A stretch of 64,000 nucleotides of DNA from Limnohabitans sp. (GTDB lineage Bacteria; Pseudomonadota; Gammaproteobacteria; Burkholderiales; Burkholderiaceae_C), in assembly GCA_018882835.1 (NCBI GenBank), contig VERE01000009.1, positions 16,694 through 80,693 on the forward strand, written 5' to 3'. Below, piece after piece: positions 1 to 7,957 of the stretch. Position 1 is the first letter of the stretch. Each line of letters begins with the position of its first letter. A program made the translations under genes and the position numbers. Below the pieces are notes generated by a model, which worked only from the letters and a program-made list of their open reading frames with translations, was not told the origin of the DNA and did not search any database.

Positions 1-1005
1 CACACCCAAGTCACCATCGGGGGCGAGCTGTCCAACAACAAAGGCATCAACAAAAAAGGCGGCGGCTTGACGGCGCCGGCACTGACCGCCAAAGACATGG
101 AAGACATCAAAACGGCCATGAGCTTTCAAGCCGACTACGTGGCCGTCAGTTTCCCCAAAAACGCCACAGACATGGAAATGGCGCGCCAGCTGGCCAATGT
201 GGCGGCGGCCGAGTTCAAGCACAAGCCGGGGCTGATTGCCAAAATCGAGCGCGCCGAGGCCATTCCCCAACTGGAACAAATTCTGCGCGCCAGCGATGGC
301 ATCATGGTCGCCCGCGGCGACCTGGCAGTAGAGGTGGGCAATGCCGCTGTACCTGCGCTGCAAAAGCACATGATCCGACTGGCGCGCGAGCACGACAAGG
401 TCGTCATCACGGCCACACAGATGATGGAAAGCATGATCACCAACCCGGTGCCCACGCGCGCCGAAGTCAGTGACGTAGCCAACGCCGTGCTGGACGGCAC
501 CGATGCGGTCATGTTGAGCGCCGAAACAGCCGCCGGCAAATATCCCCTTGAAACCGTGCGTGAAATGGCCCAGATTTGTGAAGCCGCGGAGGCAGCAGAG
601 CAAGTAGAGCTGGATGCCGACTTTACAGGCAAGCATTTCAACCGCATCGACCAGACCATTGCCATGGGGGCGCTGTTCACCGCCCACCATCTTGACGCAA
701 AGGCCTTGGTGGCACTGACAGAATCGGGCTCCACCGCGCTGTGGATGAGCCGCCACCGCATCCACATTCCCATCTACGCATTAACCAGCAAATTGAGCAC
801 CCAGCGCAAAATGGCGCTTTACCGCAATGTTCGGCCTTTGCTCATGGACACCAGCGCCGACCGGGACACGGCACTTGAGCAAGCCGAGAGCCACCTGAAA
901 AAAAGAAACATCGTGCAGAAGGGCGACGTTTATGCCATCACCTGCGGCGAGCCCATGGGCTCGCCAGGCGGCACCAACATGCTCAAGATTTGCCAAGTTT
1001 CCTAA
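1..1005 (+). CDS. pyk: Pyruvate kinase, C-terminal part (5' end outside window)
   Basis: The reading frame is open from base 1, so the gene enters from upstream; about 334 codons are present and roughly the first 140 residues of a typical 470-480-residue enzyme are missing. The enzyme converts phosphoenolpyruvate and ADP to pyruvate and ATP in the cytoplasm. Visible landmarks are the catalytic-barrel stretch IMVARGDLAVEVG, the ITATQMMESMI segment, the SDVANAVLDGTDAVMLSAE region that follows it, and a C-terminal allosteric domain with TESGSTALWMSR. It ends at TAA 1003-1005. The fructose-bisphosphate aldolase gene follows on the same strand, so two glycolytic genes are adjacent. Confidence 0.96.
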   Translation, partial: HTQVTIGGELSNNKGINKKGGGLTAPALTAKDMEDIKTAMSFQADYVAVSFPKNATDMEMARQLANVAAAEFKHKPGLIAKIERAEAIPQLEQILRASDGIMVARGDLAVEVGNAAVPALQKHMIRLAREHDKVVITATQMMESMITNPVPTRAEVSDVANAVLDGTDAVMLSAETAAGKYPLETVREMAQICEAAEAAEQVELDADFTGKHFNRIDQTIAMGALFTAHHLDAKALVALTESGSTALWMSRHRIHIPIYALTSKLSTQRKMALYRNVRPLLMDTSADRDTALEQAESHLKKRNIVQKGDVYAITCGEPMGSPGGTNMLKICQVS

Positions 1006-1022
1006 ACCATGGCGGTCCAAGC

Positions 1023-1040
1023 CCCGGCTTGTCAGCCGGG
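1023..1040 (+). terminator. Stem-loop after pyk without a T-tract
   Basis: CCCGGCT (1023-1029) pairs with AGCCGGG (1034-1040) around a TGTC loop, 17 bases after the pyk stop. No T-run follows, so it may be an mRNA 3'-end stabiliser or a weak terminator rather than a full intrinsic terminator. Confidence 0.35.
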
Positions 1041-1057
1041 TGTCGGGCTGCGCTCGC

Positions 1058-1096
1058 TAAAATCGAGGAAGTTACAAACCGGTTACCAACTTCTCG
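1058..1096 (+). promoter_or_regulatory. Putative fba promoter -10 and leader stem-loop
   Basis: TAAAAT at 1058-1063 is a good -10 hexamer; I see no convincing -35 at 17 bp. Directly after it, GAAGTT (1068-1073) can pair with AACTTC (1088-1093), with an AACCGGTT palindrome (1077-1084) between, and the outer CGA/TCG extends the stem past one bulged base. The structure would form in the first bases of the fba mRNA and ends 15 bases before the ATG, so it could be an operator or an mRNA-stability element. Confidence 0.4.
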
Positions 1097-1110
1097 ATAG
1101 GACTTTCCTC

Positions 1111-2175
1111 ATGGCTCTCGTTTCAATGCGCGAATTGCTGGACCATGCCGCCGCCAATGGCTATGGCATCCCGGCCTTCAACGTCAACAACCTCGAACAA
1201 GTCCAGGCCATCATGGAGGCTGCCAAGGAAACTGGCGCCCCCGTGATCATGCAAGCCAGCGCAGGCGCCCGCAAATACGCTGGCGAGACCTTTTTGAAAT
1301 ACCTGATTCAATCGGCGGTCGAGTCCTATCCCGAGATTCCAGTGGTGATGCACCAAGACCACGGCCAAAGCCCCGATGTCTGCCAAGGCGCCATCAACCT
1401 CGGCTTCAGCTCCGTCATGATGGACGGCAGCCTGATGGCCGATGGCAAGACCATTGCCAGCTACGACTACAACGTGGACGTGACCCGCAAGGTTGTGGAC
1501 ATGGCCCACCAACTGGGCGTGACCGTGGAAGGCGAGCTGGGCTGCCTTGGGTCTCTGGAAACCATGAAGGGCGACAAGGAAGATGGCCATGGCACCGACG
1601 CCACCATGACACGTGAGCAATTGCTCACTGACCCGGAACAGGCCGCCGACTTTGTGAAGAAGACACAGCTGGATGCCTTGGCCATTGCCATCGGCACCAG
1701 CCATGGCGCTTACAAATTCACCCGCAAGCCCACCGGCGACATCCTGGCGATTGACCGCATCAAGGAAATCAACCGTCGCATTCCCAACACCCACCTGGTC
1801 ATGCATGGCAGCTCCAGCGTGCCCCAAGACCTGCTGGCCAAAATTCGCGAGTTCGGCGGCGACATGAAAGAAACCTACGGCGTGCCGGTCGAGGAAATTC
1901 AACACGCCATCAAGTTCGGCGTGCGCAAGATCAACATCGACACCGACATTCGCTTGGCCATGACTGCGGCCATCCGCGAGTTTTTCGTGAAAAACCCGTC
2001 CAAATTTGACCCGCGCGAATACCTGAAGCCGGCCCGCGAAGCCGCGAAAGCCATCTGCAAGCAGCGCTATCTGGAGTTTGGCTGCGAGGGCCAGGGCGCC
2101 AAAATCAAAGGCGACAGCTTGCAAGTGGTGGCGGGCAAGTACGCCAGCGGCGCGCTGGCACAAGTGGTGAATTAA
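1111..2175 (+). CDS. fba: Class II fructose-1,6-bisphosphate aldolase
   Basis: This 354-residue zinc enzyme cleaves fructose 1,6-bisphosphate to dihydroxyacetone phosphate and glyceraldehyde 3-phosphate (reversible) in glycolysis and gluconeogenesis. Family marks are [19 protein letters not shown] with zinc-site histidines, [31 protein letters not shown] and [11 protein letters not shown], close to the CbbA-type proteins of Betaproteobacteria. The frame is open further upstream to 1009, but the ATG at 1111 gives the normal N-terminus [11 protein letters not shown] and is preceded by ATAGGA. It lies just after pyk and is followed by a strong terminator, so it is probably its own transcription unit. 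Confidence 0.96.
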   Translation: MALVSMRELLDHAAANGYGIPAFNVNNLEQVQAIMEAAKETGAPVIMQASAGARKYAGETFLKYLIQSAVESYPEIPVVMHQDHGQSPDVCQGAINLGFSSVMMDGSLMADGKTIASYDYNVDVTRKVVDMAHQLGVTVEGELGCLGSLETMKGDKEDGHGTDATMTREQLLTDPEQAADFVKKTQLDALAIAIGTSHGAYKFTRKPTGDILAIDRIKEINRRIPNTHLVMHGSSSVPQDLLAKIREFGGDMKETYGVPVEEIQHAIKFGVRKINIDTDIRLAMTAAIREFFVKNPSKFDPREYLKPAREAAKAICKQRYLEFGCEGQGAKIKGDSLQVVAGKYASGALAQVVN

Positions 2176-2199
2176 GTCAGCGCGCAGACGTCCAAGAGC

Positions 2200-2205
2200 G
2201 ATAAT
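2200..2205 (+). promoter_or_regulatory. Possible purC -10 element inside the fba terminator region
   Basis: GATAAT at 2200-2205 resembles the -10 elements seen elsewhere in this window. Transcription would begin near 2212, inside the left arm of the fba terminator, so purC mRNA could not form the complete hairpin. No -35 is evident. Confidence 0.3.
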
Positions 2206-2208
2206 GCG

Positions 2209-2236
2209 AGGCCCGTTGAGTGCAACGGGCCTTTTG
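2209..2236 (+). terminator. Intrinsic terminator after fba
   Basis: GGCCCGTTG (2210-2218) pairs perfectly with CAACGGGCC (2223-2231) around a four-base loop, extended by an A-T pair and followed by TTTT at 2232-2235. It lies between the fba stop and the purC ATG. Confidence 0.85.
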
Positions 2237-2248
2237 CATTGAGACCCC

Positions 2249-3145
2249 ATGCCCAGCAGCCTTCACACGTCTTCCATCCAGTCTTTGCCCCTGCTTGCCC
2301 GGGGCAAGGTGCGCGACAACTATGCGGTCGGCAGTGACCGCATCTTGATGGTGGCCAGCGATCGGATCAGTGCCTTTGATGTGATCATGGGTGAGCCGAT
2401 TCCTGGCAAGGGGCGCTTGCTCACGCAAATGGCGTTGTTCTGGTTTGACAAGCTGGGCCATATCTGCCCCAACCACCTGACTGGCGAGACCCCCGAAAGC
2501 GTGGTCACACCCGATGAAGTCGCGCAAGTACAGGGGCGTGCCATGCTGGTGAAGCGGCTGCAACCCATTCCGGTGGAGGCGGTGGTACGCGGCTACTTGG
2601 CCGGCAGCGGCTGGCAGGAGTACCAGGCCTCGCGCTCGGTGTGTGGCGTTGCCCTTCCCGAAGGCTTGCGCAATGCCAGCAAACTTCCAGCGCCTATTTT
2701 CACGCCTGCCGCCAAAGCGGCTGTGGGCGAGCATGACGAAAACATCACCTATGAGCGTGTGGTGGAAATGATCGGCCCGAGCCTGGCCGAAAAAATCCGA
2801 ACCATCAGCATCGCTTTGTATGAGACCGCGCGTGACATCGCCGCCGAAAAAGGCATCCTCATCGCAGACACCAAGTTCGAGTTTGGCTTGGACTCGCAGG
2901 GGACCCTGGTGCTGATGGACGAGGTGTTGACCCCGGACTCTTCACGCTACTGGCCAGCAGACACCTACCAAGAAGGTGTCAACCCGCCCAGTTTTGACAA
3001 ACAGTTTCTGCGCGATTGGCTGGAAACCGCCCAGGTTCAAGGACGGCCGTGGAGCAAATCGCCCCCCGCCCCCCGCTTGCCGCAGTCGGTGATTGAAAGC
3101 ACCGCCGCCAAGTACCAGGAAGCCTGGACGCGGCTCCAGGACTGA
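2249..3145 (+). CDS. purC: SAICAR synthetase
   Basis: Phosphoribosylaminoimidazole-succinocarboxamide synthase, 298 residues, joins CAIR and aspartate with ATP in de novo purine synthesis. It shows KVRDNY near the N-terminus, [18 protein letters not shown], the signature around [15 protein letters not shown], and [16 protein letters not shown]. Length matches the long form of the family in Proteobacteria. No Shine-Dalgarno precedes the ATG, but no later Met would preserve KVRDNY. It starts 13 bases after the fba terminator. Its stop codon abuts, with no spacer, the stop of the convergent cnoX gene. Confidence 0.96.
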   Translation: MPSSLHTSSIQSLPLLARGKVRDNYAVGSDRILMVASDRISAFDVIMGEPIPGKGRLLTQMALFWFDKLGHICPNHLTGETPESVVTPDEVAQVQGRAMLVKRLQPIPVEAVVRGYLAGSGWQEYQASRSVCGVALPEGLRNASKLPAPIFTPAAKAAVGEHDENITYERVVEMIGPSLAEKIRTISIALYETARDIAAEKGILIADTKFEFGLDSQGTLVLMDEVLTPDSSRYWPADTYQEGVNPPSFDKQFLRDWLETAQVQGRPWSKSPPAPRLPQSVIESTAAKYQEAWTRLQD

Positions 3146-4102
3146 TCAGTTCAGTGCCATGCTGAGCTTGCGGCGGTACTGAGACACCAGCTCCGCCTGA
3201 GGGTCCTGCTGTGCACGGCTGGCGCCAGCCAATTCGATGCCGCCGGCCGTTTTTCCGCTGGCTTCCTCCGAAGCTTTGGGCTTGGGTGGTGTCATCAACT
3301 CCAAAATCGCCACATAGGTCTTGCGGGGCGCTTGCTCTTGCCAGGCTTTGTCGCGCATGATGATCTCCAGCAACTCATCCATCGCCGCTGGCCATTCGCC
3401 GGCCGCCAGTAACAGCCGGGCTTTGGCAAACCGCGTCTCGAAGTCGCGCTTGTTCTGCGCAATCAGGGCGTCAAACTGTTCCAGCGTCCAGCCACCGCGC
3501 TCGTCGGTGGTGGCAAATTGCAGCGACTGCAACCAGTGCTTCAAGGCATCAAAACGAAGTTGCAGGGGAATTTGCGCCAAGGCAGGCGCAAGCGCGGCCT
3601 GGGCTGTTTCCAGATCCCCCGTGGAAATCAACAACTTGACGTAGTCAAAACGGGCATCGTCATTGGCCGGATTGATGGCCAAGGCCTCCTGCAATTTGCC
3701 AAGGGCCGCTTCGGCATCGCCCGCCGCCATCAATTCTTCGGCTTCGGCGGTTTCCGCTTGCGCAACCAACTCACCCTCCGATGGCAGGTGCTTGTCGAGA
3801 AACTCACGCACCTTGCCTTCTGGCAAGGCGCCCATGAAGCCGTCCAGCGGCCGCCCGCCCTTCATCAGCACGCAGGTCGGGATGCTGCGAATGCCAAAGG
3901 CGCCTGCCAATTGCTGTTCATCGTCCGAGTTGATCTTGACCAGCTTGAAGCGCCCGCCGTAGTCGGCCTCCAGCTTTTCCAGGACCGGGCCCAAAGACTT
4001 GCAGGGGCCGCACCAGGGCGCCCAGAAATCAACCAAAACAGGCGTCGTCATGGAGGCGGCGACCACTTCGGTCTCAAAATTTTCAACAGTGACATCAATC
4101 AT
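3146..4102 (-). CDS. cnoX: Chaperedoxin CnoX (thioredoxin domain plus TPR)
   Basis: A 318-residue protein with an N-terminal thioredoxin fold (about residues 1-108) and a TPR-rich C-terminal half, the architecture of CnoX/YbbN, a holdase that passes unfolded or oxidised clients to GroEL/DnaK. The active site is WCGPC with Cys31 and Cys34, so it keeps a redox-capable CxxC, unlike E. coli CnoX where one cysteine is missing. A GGAG box precedes the ATG. It sits between purC and purE on the opposite strand, convergent with purC and divergent from purE, so it interrupts an otherwise contiguous purine cluster. Confidence 0.9.
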   Translation of the reverse strand: MIDVTVENFETEVVAASMTTPVLVDFWAPWCGPCKSLGPVLEKLEADYGGRFKLVKINSDDEQQLAGAFGIRSIPTCVLMKGGRPLDGFMGALPEGKVREFLDKHLPSEGELVAQAETAEAEELMAAGDAEAALGKLQEALAINPANDDARFDYVKLLISTGDLETAQAALAPALAQIPLQLRFDALKHWLQSLQFATTDERGGWTLEQFDALIAQNKRDFETRFAKARLLLAAGEWPAAMDELLEIIMRDKAWQEQAPRKTYVAILELMTPPKPKASEEASGKTAGGIELAGASRAQQDPQAELVSQYRRKLSMALN

Positions 4103-4126
4103 GGGGCATAACTCCGGGCGAAACCT

Positions 4127-4132
4127 TAAAAT
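4127..4132 (+). promoter_or_regulatory. Putative -10 element for purEK
   Basis: TAAAAT lies 35 bases before the purE ATG in the divergent cnoX-purE gap, giving a leader of about 29 bases. No good -35 is apparent. Confidence 0.35.
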
Positions 4133-4167
4133 TCAAGCTTACTCGCAGCCTTTAGCAGGCCCTTCAC

Positions 4168-4662
4168 ATGACCCAACCGCAAGTCGGTGTTGTCATGGGC
4201 TCCCAATCCGATTGGGACACCCTACAACACGCAACCCTGATTCTCCAGGAATTCCACATCCCCTTTGAAGCGCGTGTGGTTTCGGCGCATCGCATGCCTG
4301 ACGACATGTTTGCCTATGCCGAGGCCGCCGAAGATCGGGGGCTGCGGGCCATCATCGCGGGTGCCGGCGGCGCAGCCCACCTGCCCGGCATGTTGGCTGC
4401 GAAAACCGTGGTGCCCGTTCTGGGCGTTCCGGTCGCGAGCAAACATCTGCAAGGTGTGGACTCGCTACACAGCATTGTGCAAATGCCCAAGGGAATTCCG
4501 GTCGCCACCTTTGCCATTGGGCAAGCCGGTGCCGCCAATGCTGCCTTGTTTGCCGTGGCTTTGCTGGCCCATGACCAACCCGCGTTGCGTGCGCAGTTGC
4601 ACGCGTTTCGCACACGTCAGACCGAGCAGGCCCGCGCCATGCACCTGCCTCCCAAAGCATGA
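4168..4662 (+). CDS. purE: N5-CAIR mutase
   Basis: The 164-residue catalytic subunit of the two-step AIR carboxylation route converts N5-CAIR (made by PurK) to CAIR. It has the class I signature: GSQSDWDT at the N-terminus, [13 protein letters not shown], and the glycine-rich [16 protein letters not shown]. The presence of purK next door confirms the N5-CAIR route rather than a class II PurE. Its stop overlaps the purK start in an ATGA junction (4659-4662), implying translational coupling. Confidence 0.96.
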   Translation: MTQPQVGVVMGSQSDWDTLQHATLILQEFHIPFEARVVSAHRMPDDMFAYAEAAEDRGLRAIIAGAGGAAHLPGMLAAKTVVPVLGVPVASKHLQGVDSLHSIVQMPKGIPVATFAIGQAGAANAALFAVALLAHDQPALRAQLHAFRTRQTEQARAMHLPPKA

Positions 4663-5864
4663 GTGCGTTGCTCCCCCTGCTCCCTGGCCAGACCCTTGGC
4701 GTCATGGGGGGCGGCCAATTGGGTCGCATGTTCGTGCAGTCCGCACAACGCATGGGCTACCGCACGGTAGTGCTCGATCCCGATGCCGATAGCCCCGCCG
4801 GACGGGTCAGCGAGACGCACCTGCAGTTCTCCTATCTGGCGCCAGAAGGCTTGCGCCAGTTGGCAGCGCTGTGCAGCGCCATCACCACTGAGTTCGAGAA
4901 TGTCCCATCGCAAGCTTTGGCCGAGTTGGCACAACATCGACCCGTCGCGCCAGGCGCTGAAGCGGTCGCTATCGCTCAAGACCGGGCACGGGAAAAAGCG
5001 CACTTTCTGAAATGTGGCGTTCCCGTTGCACCCCACCAAGTGATTTCAAATGCCGAGCAAATGGCCAGCGTTCCTGCTTCGCTGTTCCCTGGCATCTTGA
5101 AAACCACTCGGCTTGGCTACGATGGCAAAGGCCAAATCCGGGTATCGCATGCCAGCGACTTGCCGGCGGCATGGCAAACGCTTCAAGGCAACGCCACAAC
5201 GCCTGTGACTTGCGTGCTTGAAAAAATGTTGCCCCTCGCGGCAGAGTGCTCTGTCATCGTGGCACGCGGCGCCGATGGCCAGCAAGTCCACCTGCCGATT
5301 CAGCGCAATTTGCACCGCGAAGGCATTCTGGCCCTCACCGAGGTTTTCCCGGGTGGCATCGATGCCATCTTCAGCCAGCAAGCCATTGCCGCAGCCCAGG
5401 CCGTGGCAGCGGGCTTGGACTATGTTGGCGTGTTGTGCGTCGAATTTTTCTTGCTCGCGCCCGGCCCTGACCGAGACGCCTTGGGCCCGCTGGTGGTGAA
5501 TGAAATGGCGCCCCGCCCGCACAACAGTGGCCACTACAGCCAGGACGCTTGCGATGTGTCGCAGTTTGAGTTGCAGGTGCGTTGCATGGCGGGCTTGCCA
5601 TTGACAGCCCCGCGCCAGCACAGTCCGGCTTTGATGCTGAATCTTTTGGGGGATTTGTGGTTTCGACACGCTGAAGGCGCACCCACAGAGCCCCCTTGGC
5701 AGCGCGTGCTCGCATTGCCCGGGACACACCTGCATCTTTATGGCAAAAGCTCGGCGCGCCGCGGTCGCAAAATGGGTCATTTGAATGTCACCGGCGCCAG
5801 CCCCGAAGCGGTTCGCGCGACAGCGCTGCAAGCCGCAGGCCTGCTGGGCATCGCCCCCTTTTAA
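4659..5864 (+). CDS. purK: N5-carboxyaminoimidazole ribonucleotide synthase
   Basis: A 401-residue ATP-grasp enzyme that uses ATP and bicarbonate to make N5-CAIR from AIR. It has the N-terminal GGGQLGRMF nucleotide-fold motif, an ATP-grasp core ([33 protein letters not shown]) and the metal/phosphate segment [18 protein letters not shown]. It is coupled to purE by a 4-base overlap, and the sua5 start lies five bases beyond its stop, so purE-purK-sua5 form one operon. Confidence 0.95.
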   Translation: MSALLPLLPGQTLGVMGGGQLGRMFVQSAQRMGYRTVVLDPDADSPAGRVSETHLQFSYLAPEGLRQLAALCSAITTEFENVPSQALAELAQHRPVAPGAEAVAIAQDRAREKAHFLKCGVPVAPHQVISNAEQMASVPASLFPGILKTTRLGYDGKGQIRVSHASDLPAAWQTLQGNATTPVTCVLEKMLPLAAECSVIVARGADGQQVHLPIQRNLHREGILALTEVFPGGIDAIFSQQAIAAAQAVAAGLDYVGVLCVEFFLLAPGPDRDALGPLVVNEMAPRPHNSGHYSQDACDVSQFELQVRCMAGLPLTAPRQHSPALMLNLLGDLWFRHAEGAPTEPPWQRVLALPGTHLHLYGKSSARRGRKMGHLNVTGASPEAVRATALQAAGLLGIAPF

Positions 5865-5869
5865 ACGCC

Positions 5870-6898
5870 ATGATTCTGCCCGGCGACGCACCTGCCTCCA
5901 TTGACCAAGCCGCACAAGCTTTGGCAAACGGTGAATTGGTCGGCTTTCCCACAGAGACGGTGTACGGCTTGGGTGCGGATGCCGCCAACGAAACCGCCGT
6001 GGCCAAAATTTTTGCAGCCAAAGGTCGGCCCAGCGACCACCCTCTGATTGTTCATGTGGCCCATGCGCAGGGCGTGCATGACTTTGCCTGTGATATTCCT
6101 GAATTCGCCAGCCAGCTGATGGCTCAGTGCTGGCCCGGCCCCTTGACCTTGATCTTGCCTCGACGCGAAGGGGTTGGCATGGCCACCGCAGGTGGCCAAA
6201 ACGCTATTGGCATACGCTGCCCCAGTCACCCCGTTGCTTTGGCCTTGTTGAAGGCCGCGCGGGCTTGGGGCGTTTTGGGTGTGTCAGGCCCCAGCGCCAA
6301 TCGGTTTGGCCGCGTGAGTCCCACCACAGCGCAGCATGTTGCCAGCGAGTTTGACCCTGGCTTGCTGATTTTGGATGGCGGCCCCTGCCCCGTAGGCATT
6401 GAGTCCAGCATTGTGGACTGCACACGCGAAGTGCCCGTGTTGTTGCGACCGGGGATGTTGTCACAAGCGCAGCTTTCTTTGGCCTGTGGTCAAACAGTTT
6501 TGACACAGGCAGCATATGAAGGCAACGATGCTGTGGGCTCGGCACCCCGGGCCTCCGGCATGTTGGCCTCGCACTATGCCCCGAATGCCAAAGTTCGATT
6601 GCTGTCCCTGCTGGCCATGCAGCAAGCAAGGCCTGGTCCGGGACTCAAGATTGGCATCTGGGCCCGGTCACCGATCAGCCAGCTGCCCCAAGGTGCTTTC
6701 GTCCGCGTCATGCCAAACGACCCTCAGCCTTGTGCCCGTACATTGTTTGCCCAATTGCGTGAATTTGAAGCCCTCGGGGTTGCAGAAATCTGGGTTGAGC
6801 CCCCGCCCATGACGGCCGAATGGGATGGTATCCGCGACCGTTTGGCACGCGCCGCTGTGCCAACACAGGCACAAGCGGACACAAGCTCGTTAAACTAG
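5870..6898 (+). CDS. tsaC: L-threonylcarbamoyladenylate synthase, Sua5 type
   Basis: This 342-residue protein makes threonylcarbamoyl-AMP from threonine, bicarbonate and ATP, the first step of tRNA t6A37 synthesis. The YrdC domain (about residues 10-200) has FPTETVYGLGADA, HPLIVHV and VSGPSANRFGRVSPTTAQHV; a Sua5 C-terminal domain follows (ASGMLASHYAPNAKVRL), so it is the long Sua5 form rather than the short TsaC. The frame is open back to 5696 but that overlaps purK; the ATG at 5870 is the sensible start. tsaB, which acts in the next step of the same pathway, is 2.5 kb downstream. Confidence 0.93.
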   Translation: MILPGDAPASIDQAAQALANGELVGFPTETVYGLGADAANETAVAKIFAAKGRPSDHPLIVHVAHAQGVHDFACDIPEFASQLMAQCWPGPLTLILPRREGVGMATAGGQNAIGIRCPSHPVALALLKAARAWGVLGVSGPSANRFGRVSPTTAQHVASEFDPGLLILDGGPCPVGIESSIVDCTREVPVLLRPGMLSQAQLSLACGQTVLTQAAYEGNDAVGSAPRASGMLASHYAPNAKVRLLSLLAMQQARPGPGLKIGIWARSPISQLPQGAFVRVMPNDPQPCARTLFAQLREFEALGVAEIWVEPPPMTAEWDGIRDRLARAAVPTQAQADTSSLN

Positions 6899-6919
6899 TC
6901 AGAATTGTTGGAGATAACG

Positions 6920-7906
6920 ATGGGCAAGAAAATTTGGTGTCAGTGGGCTCAACGCGTGTCCTTGGCCACGGCATTCACACTGTTGGCAGCTTGCGGTTCA
7001 AGTTCCAAATACGACGAATTCATCCCCACTCGCATCATCTCGGCCGGCGATCAACTGAGTTATCTTGGCAATGGCACGCTCACGCCAGCTTACAGTGATC
7101 GGTTCACCGTGAACAACTTGGCCGGCGGCACGACCACCAACAACTGGGTCTTGCAATTGGCCGCCAGCTATGGTCTGAGCACCGACCTGAGCGCCGCAAA
7201 CCCGGCCGTGGTGGGGACCGCAGACCCCGTCTCCAACAAGGTGTCGAACCTCGAAGCCCGAATCGCAACAGTCACGCCTCGCAGTGGTGACATGCTGGTG
7301 GTGAACGGTGGGATGGCAGACATCATTGCCTTGGCGGAAGCCGTCGCAACGGGCGCCAAGACAAGCGCGCAAGCACTTTCAGAGATTGCGACAGCCGGGT
7401 CGGATTTGCAAGCGATCTTGTTACGGCAACTCAGCCATTACAAGAACATTTTGGTCATCAACGCCTATGACCTCAAAGAGAGCCCCTATGCGCGCACCCG
7501 TGATCTCACAGCTGCTTCACCTGCCATCTCTCAATCATCTTTCCAACAGCTTTTGCATGACATGACCCGTGCTTTCAATACGGCCTTGATCCGTAACGCA
7601 GGCACTTTCACCAGCGGCTCTGGTATTCGTTTGTTTGATGCTGAAACCTTGTTCTTGAACGCCAACCTCTACAACGTTGGCATCACCGCCAGCGGTCTCA
7701 GTACGGGCACCTGCGCCAGTTTTGCGACGTCCACGGGGACAGACAACAACAGCAGTCGCGTCGCTTGTACAACGTCTGCTGCTGCTTTAGTAAATACAAG
7801 TTACGACACGAATCTTTATGCAGATACCAAATTTCCAACCCCTGCAGCCCATCGATTTTTAGGTTCACAGGCTTACGCTTTCTTGCGAAGTGTCAAAGGT
7901 TGGTGA
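6920..7906 (+). CDS. SGNH/GDSL-like lipoprotein lacking catalytic residues
   Basis: A 328-residue secreted protein with a lipobox (LAAC, Cys25), so probably anchored in the outer membrane. The rest resembles the SGNH/GDSL esterase fold: a block I-like stretch AGDQLSYLGNG (residues 42-52) and a block V-like stretch ADTKFPTPAAHRFLG near the end. In active enzymes these read GDSLSDxGN and DxxHPT; here the nucleophile serine is Gln45 and the catalytic histidine position is Phe305, although the Asp (302) remains. It is therefore likely a non-catalytic family member. The ATG at 6920 is preceded by GGAGAT. It is convergent with dacB. The substrate or partner is unknown; the fold assignment is by motif only. 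Confidence 0.65.
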   Translation: MGKKIWCQWAQRVSLATAFTLLAACGSSSKYDEFIPTRIISAGDQLSYLGNGTLTPAYSDRFTVNNLAGGTTTNNWVLQLAASYGLSTDLSAANPAVVGTADPVSNKVSNLEARIATVTPRSGDMLVVNGGMADIIALAEAVATGAKTSAQALSEIATAGSDLQAILLRQLSHYKNILVINAYDLKESPYARTRDLTAASPAISQSSFQQLLHDMTRAFNTALIRNAGTFTSGSGIRLFDAETLFLNANLYNVGITASGLSTGTCASFATSTGTDNNSSRVACTTSAAALVNTSYDTNLYADTKFPTPAAHRFLGSQAYAFLRSVKGW

Positions 7907-7957
7907 GCGATCTATCCCGGGAAACCTGAGGCGCAACAGCTCATCTCCCTGGGATCA

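Noticed and set aside
6920..7906. Frameshift as explanation for the missing SGNH catalytic residues
   Set aside because: The frame is open throughout and residues around both motifs (GxQLSxLGN, PTPAAH) still align, so substitutions rather than a frame change explain the loss.
7907..7957. ATCCC/GGGAT dyad between the SGNH-like gene and dacB as a bidirectional terminator
   Set aside because: The arms are mismatched and short and no T-run follows on either strand.
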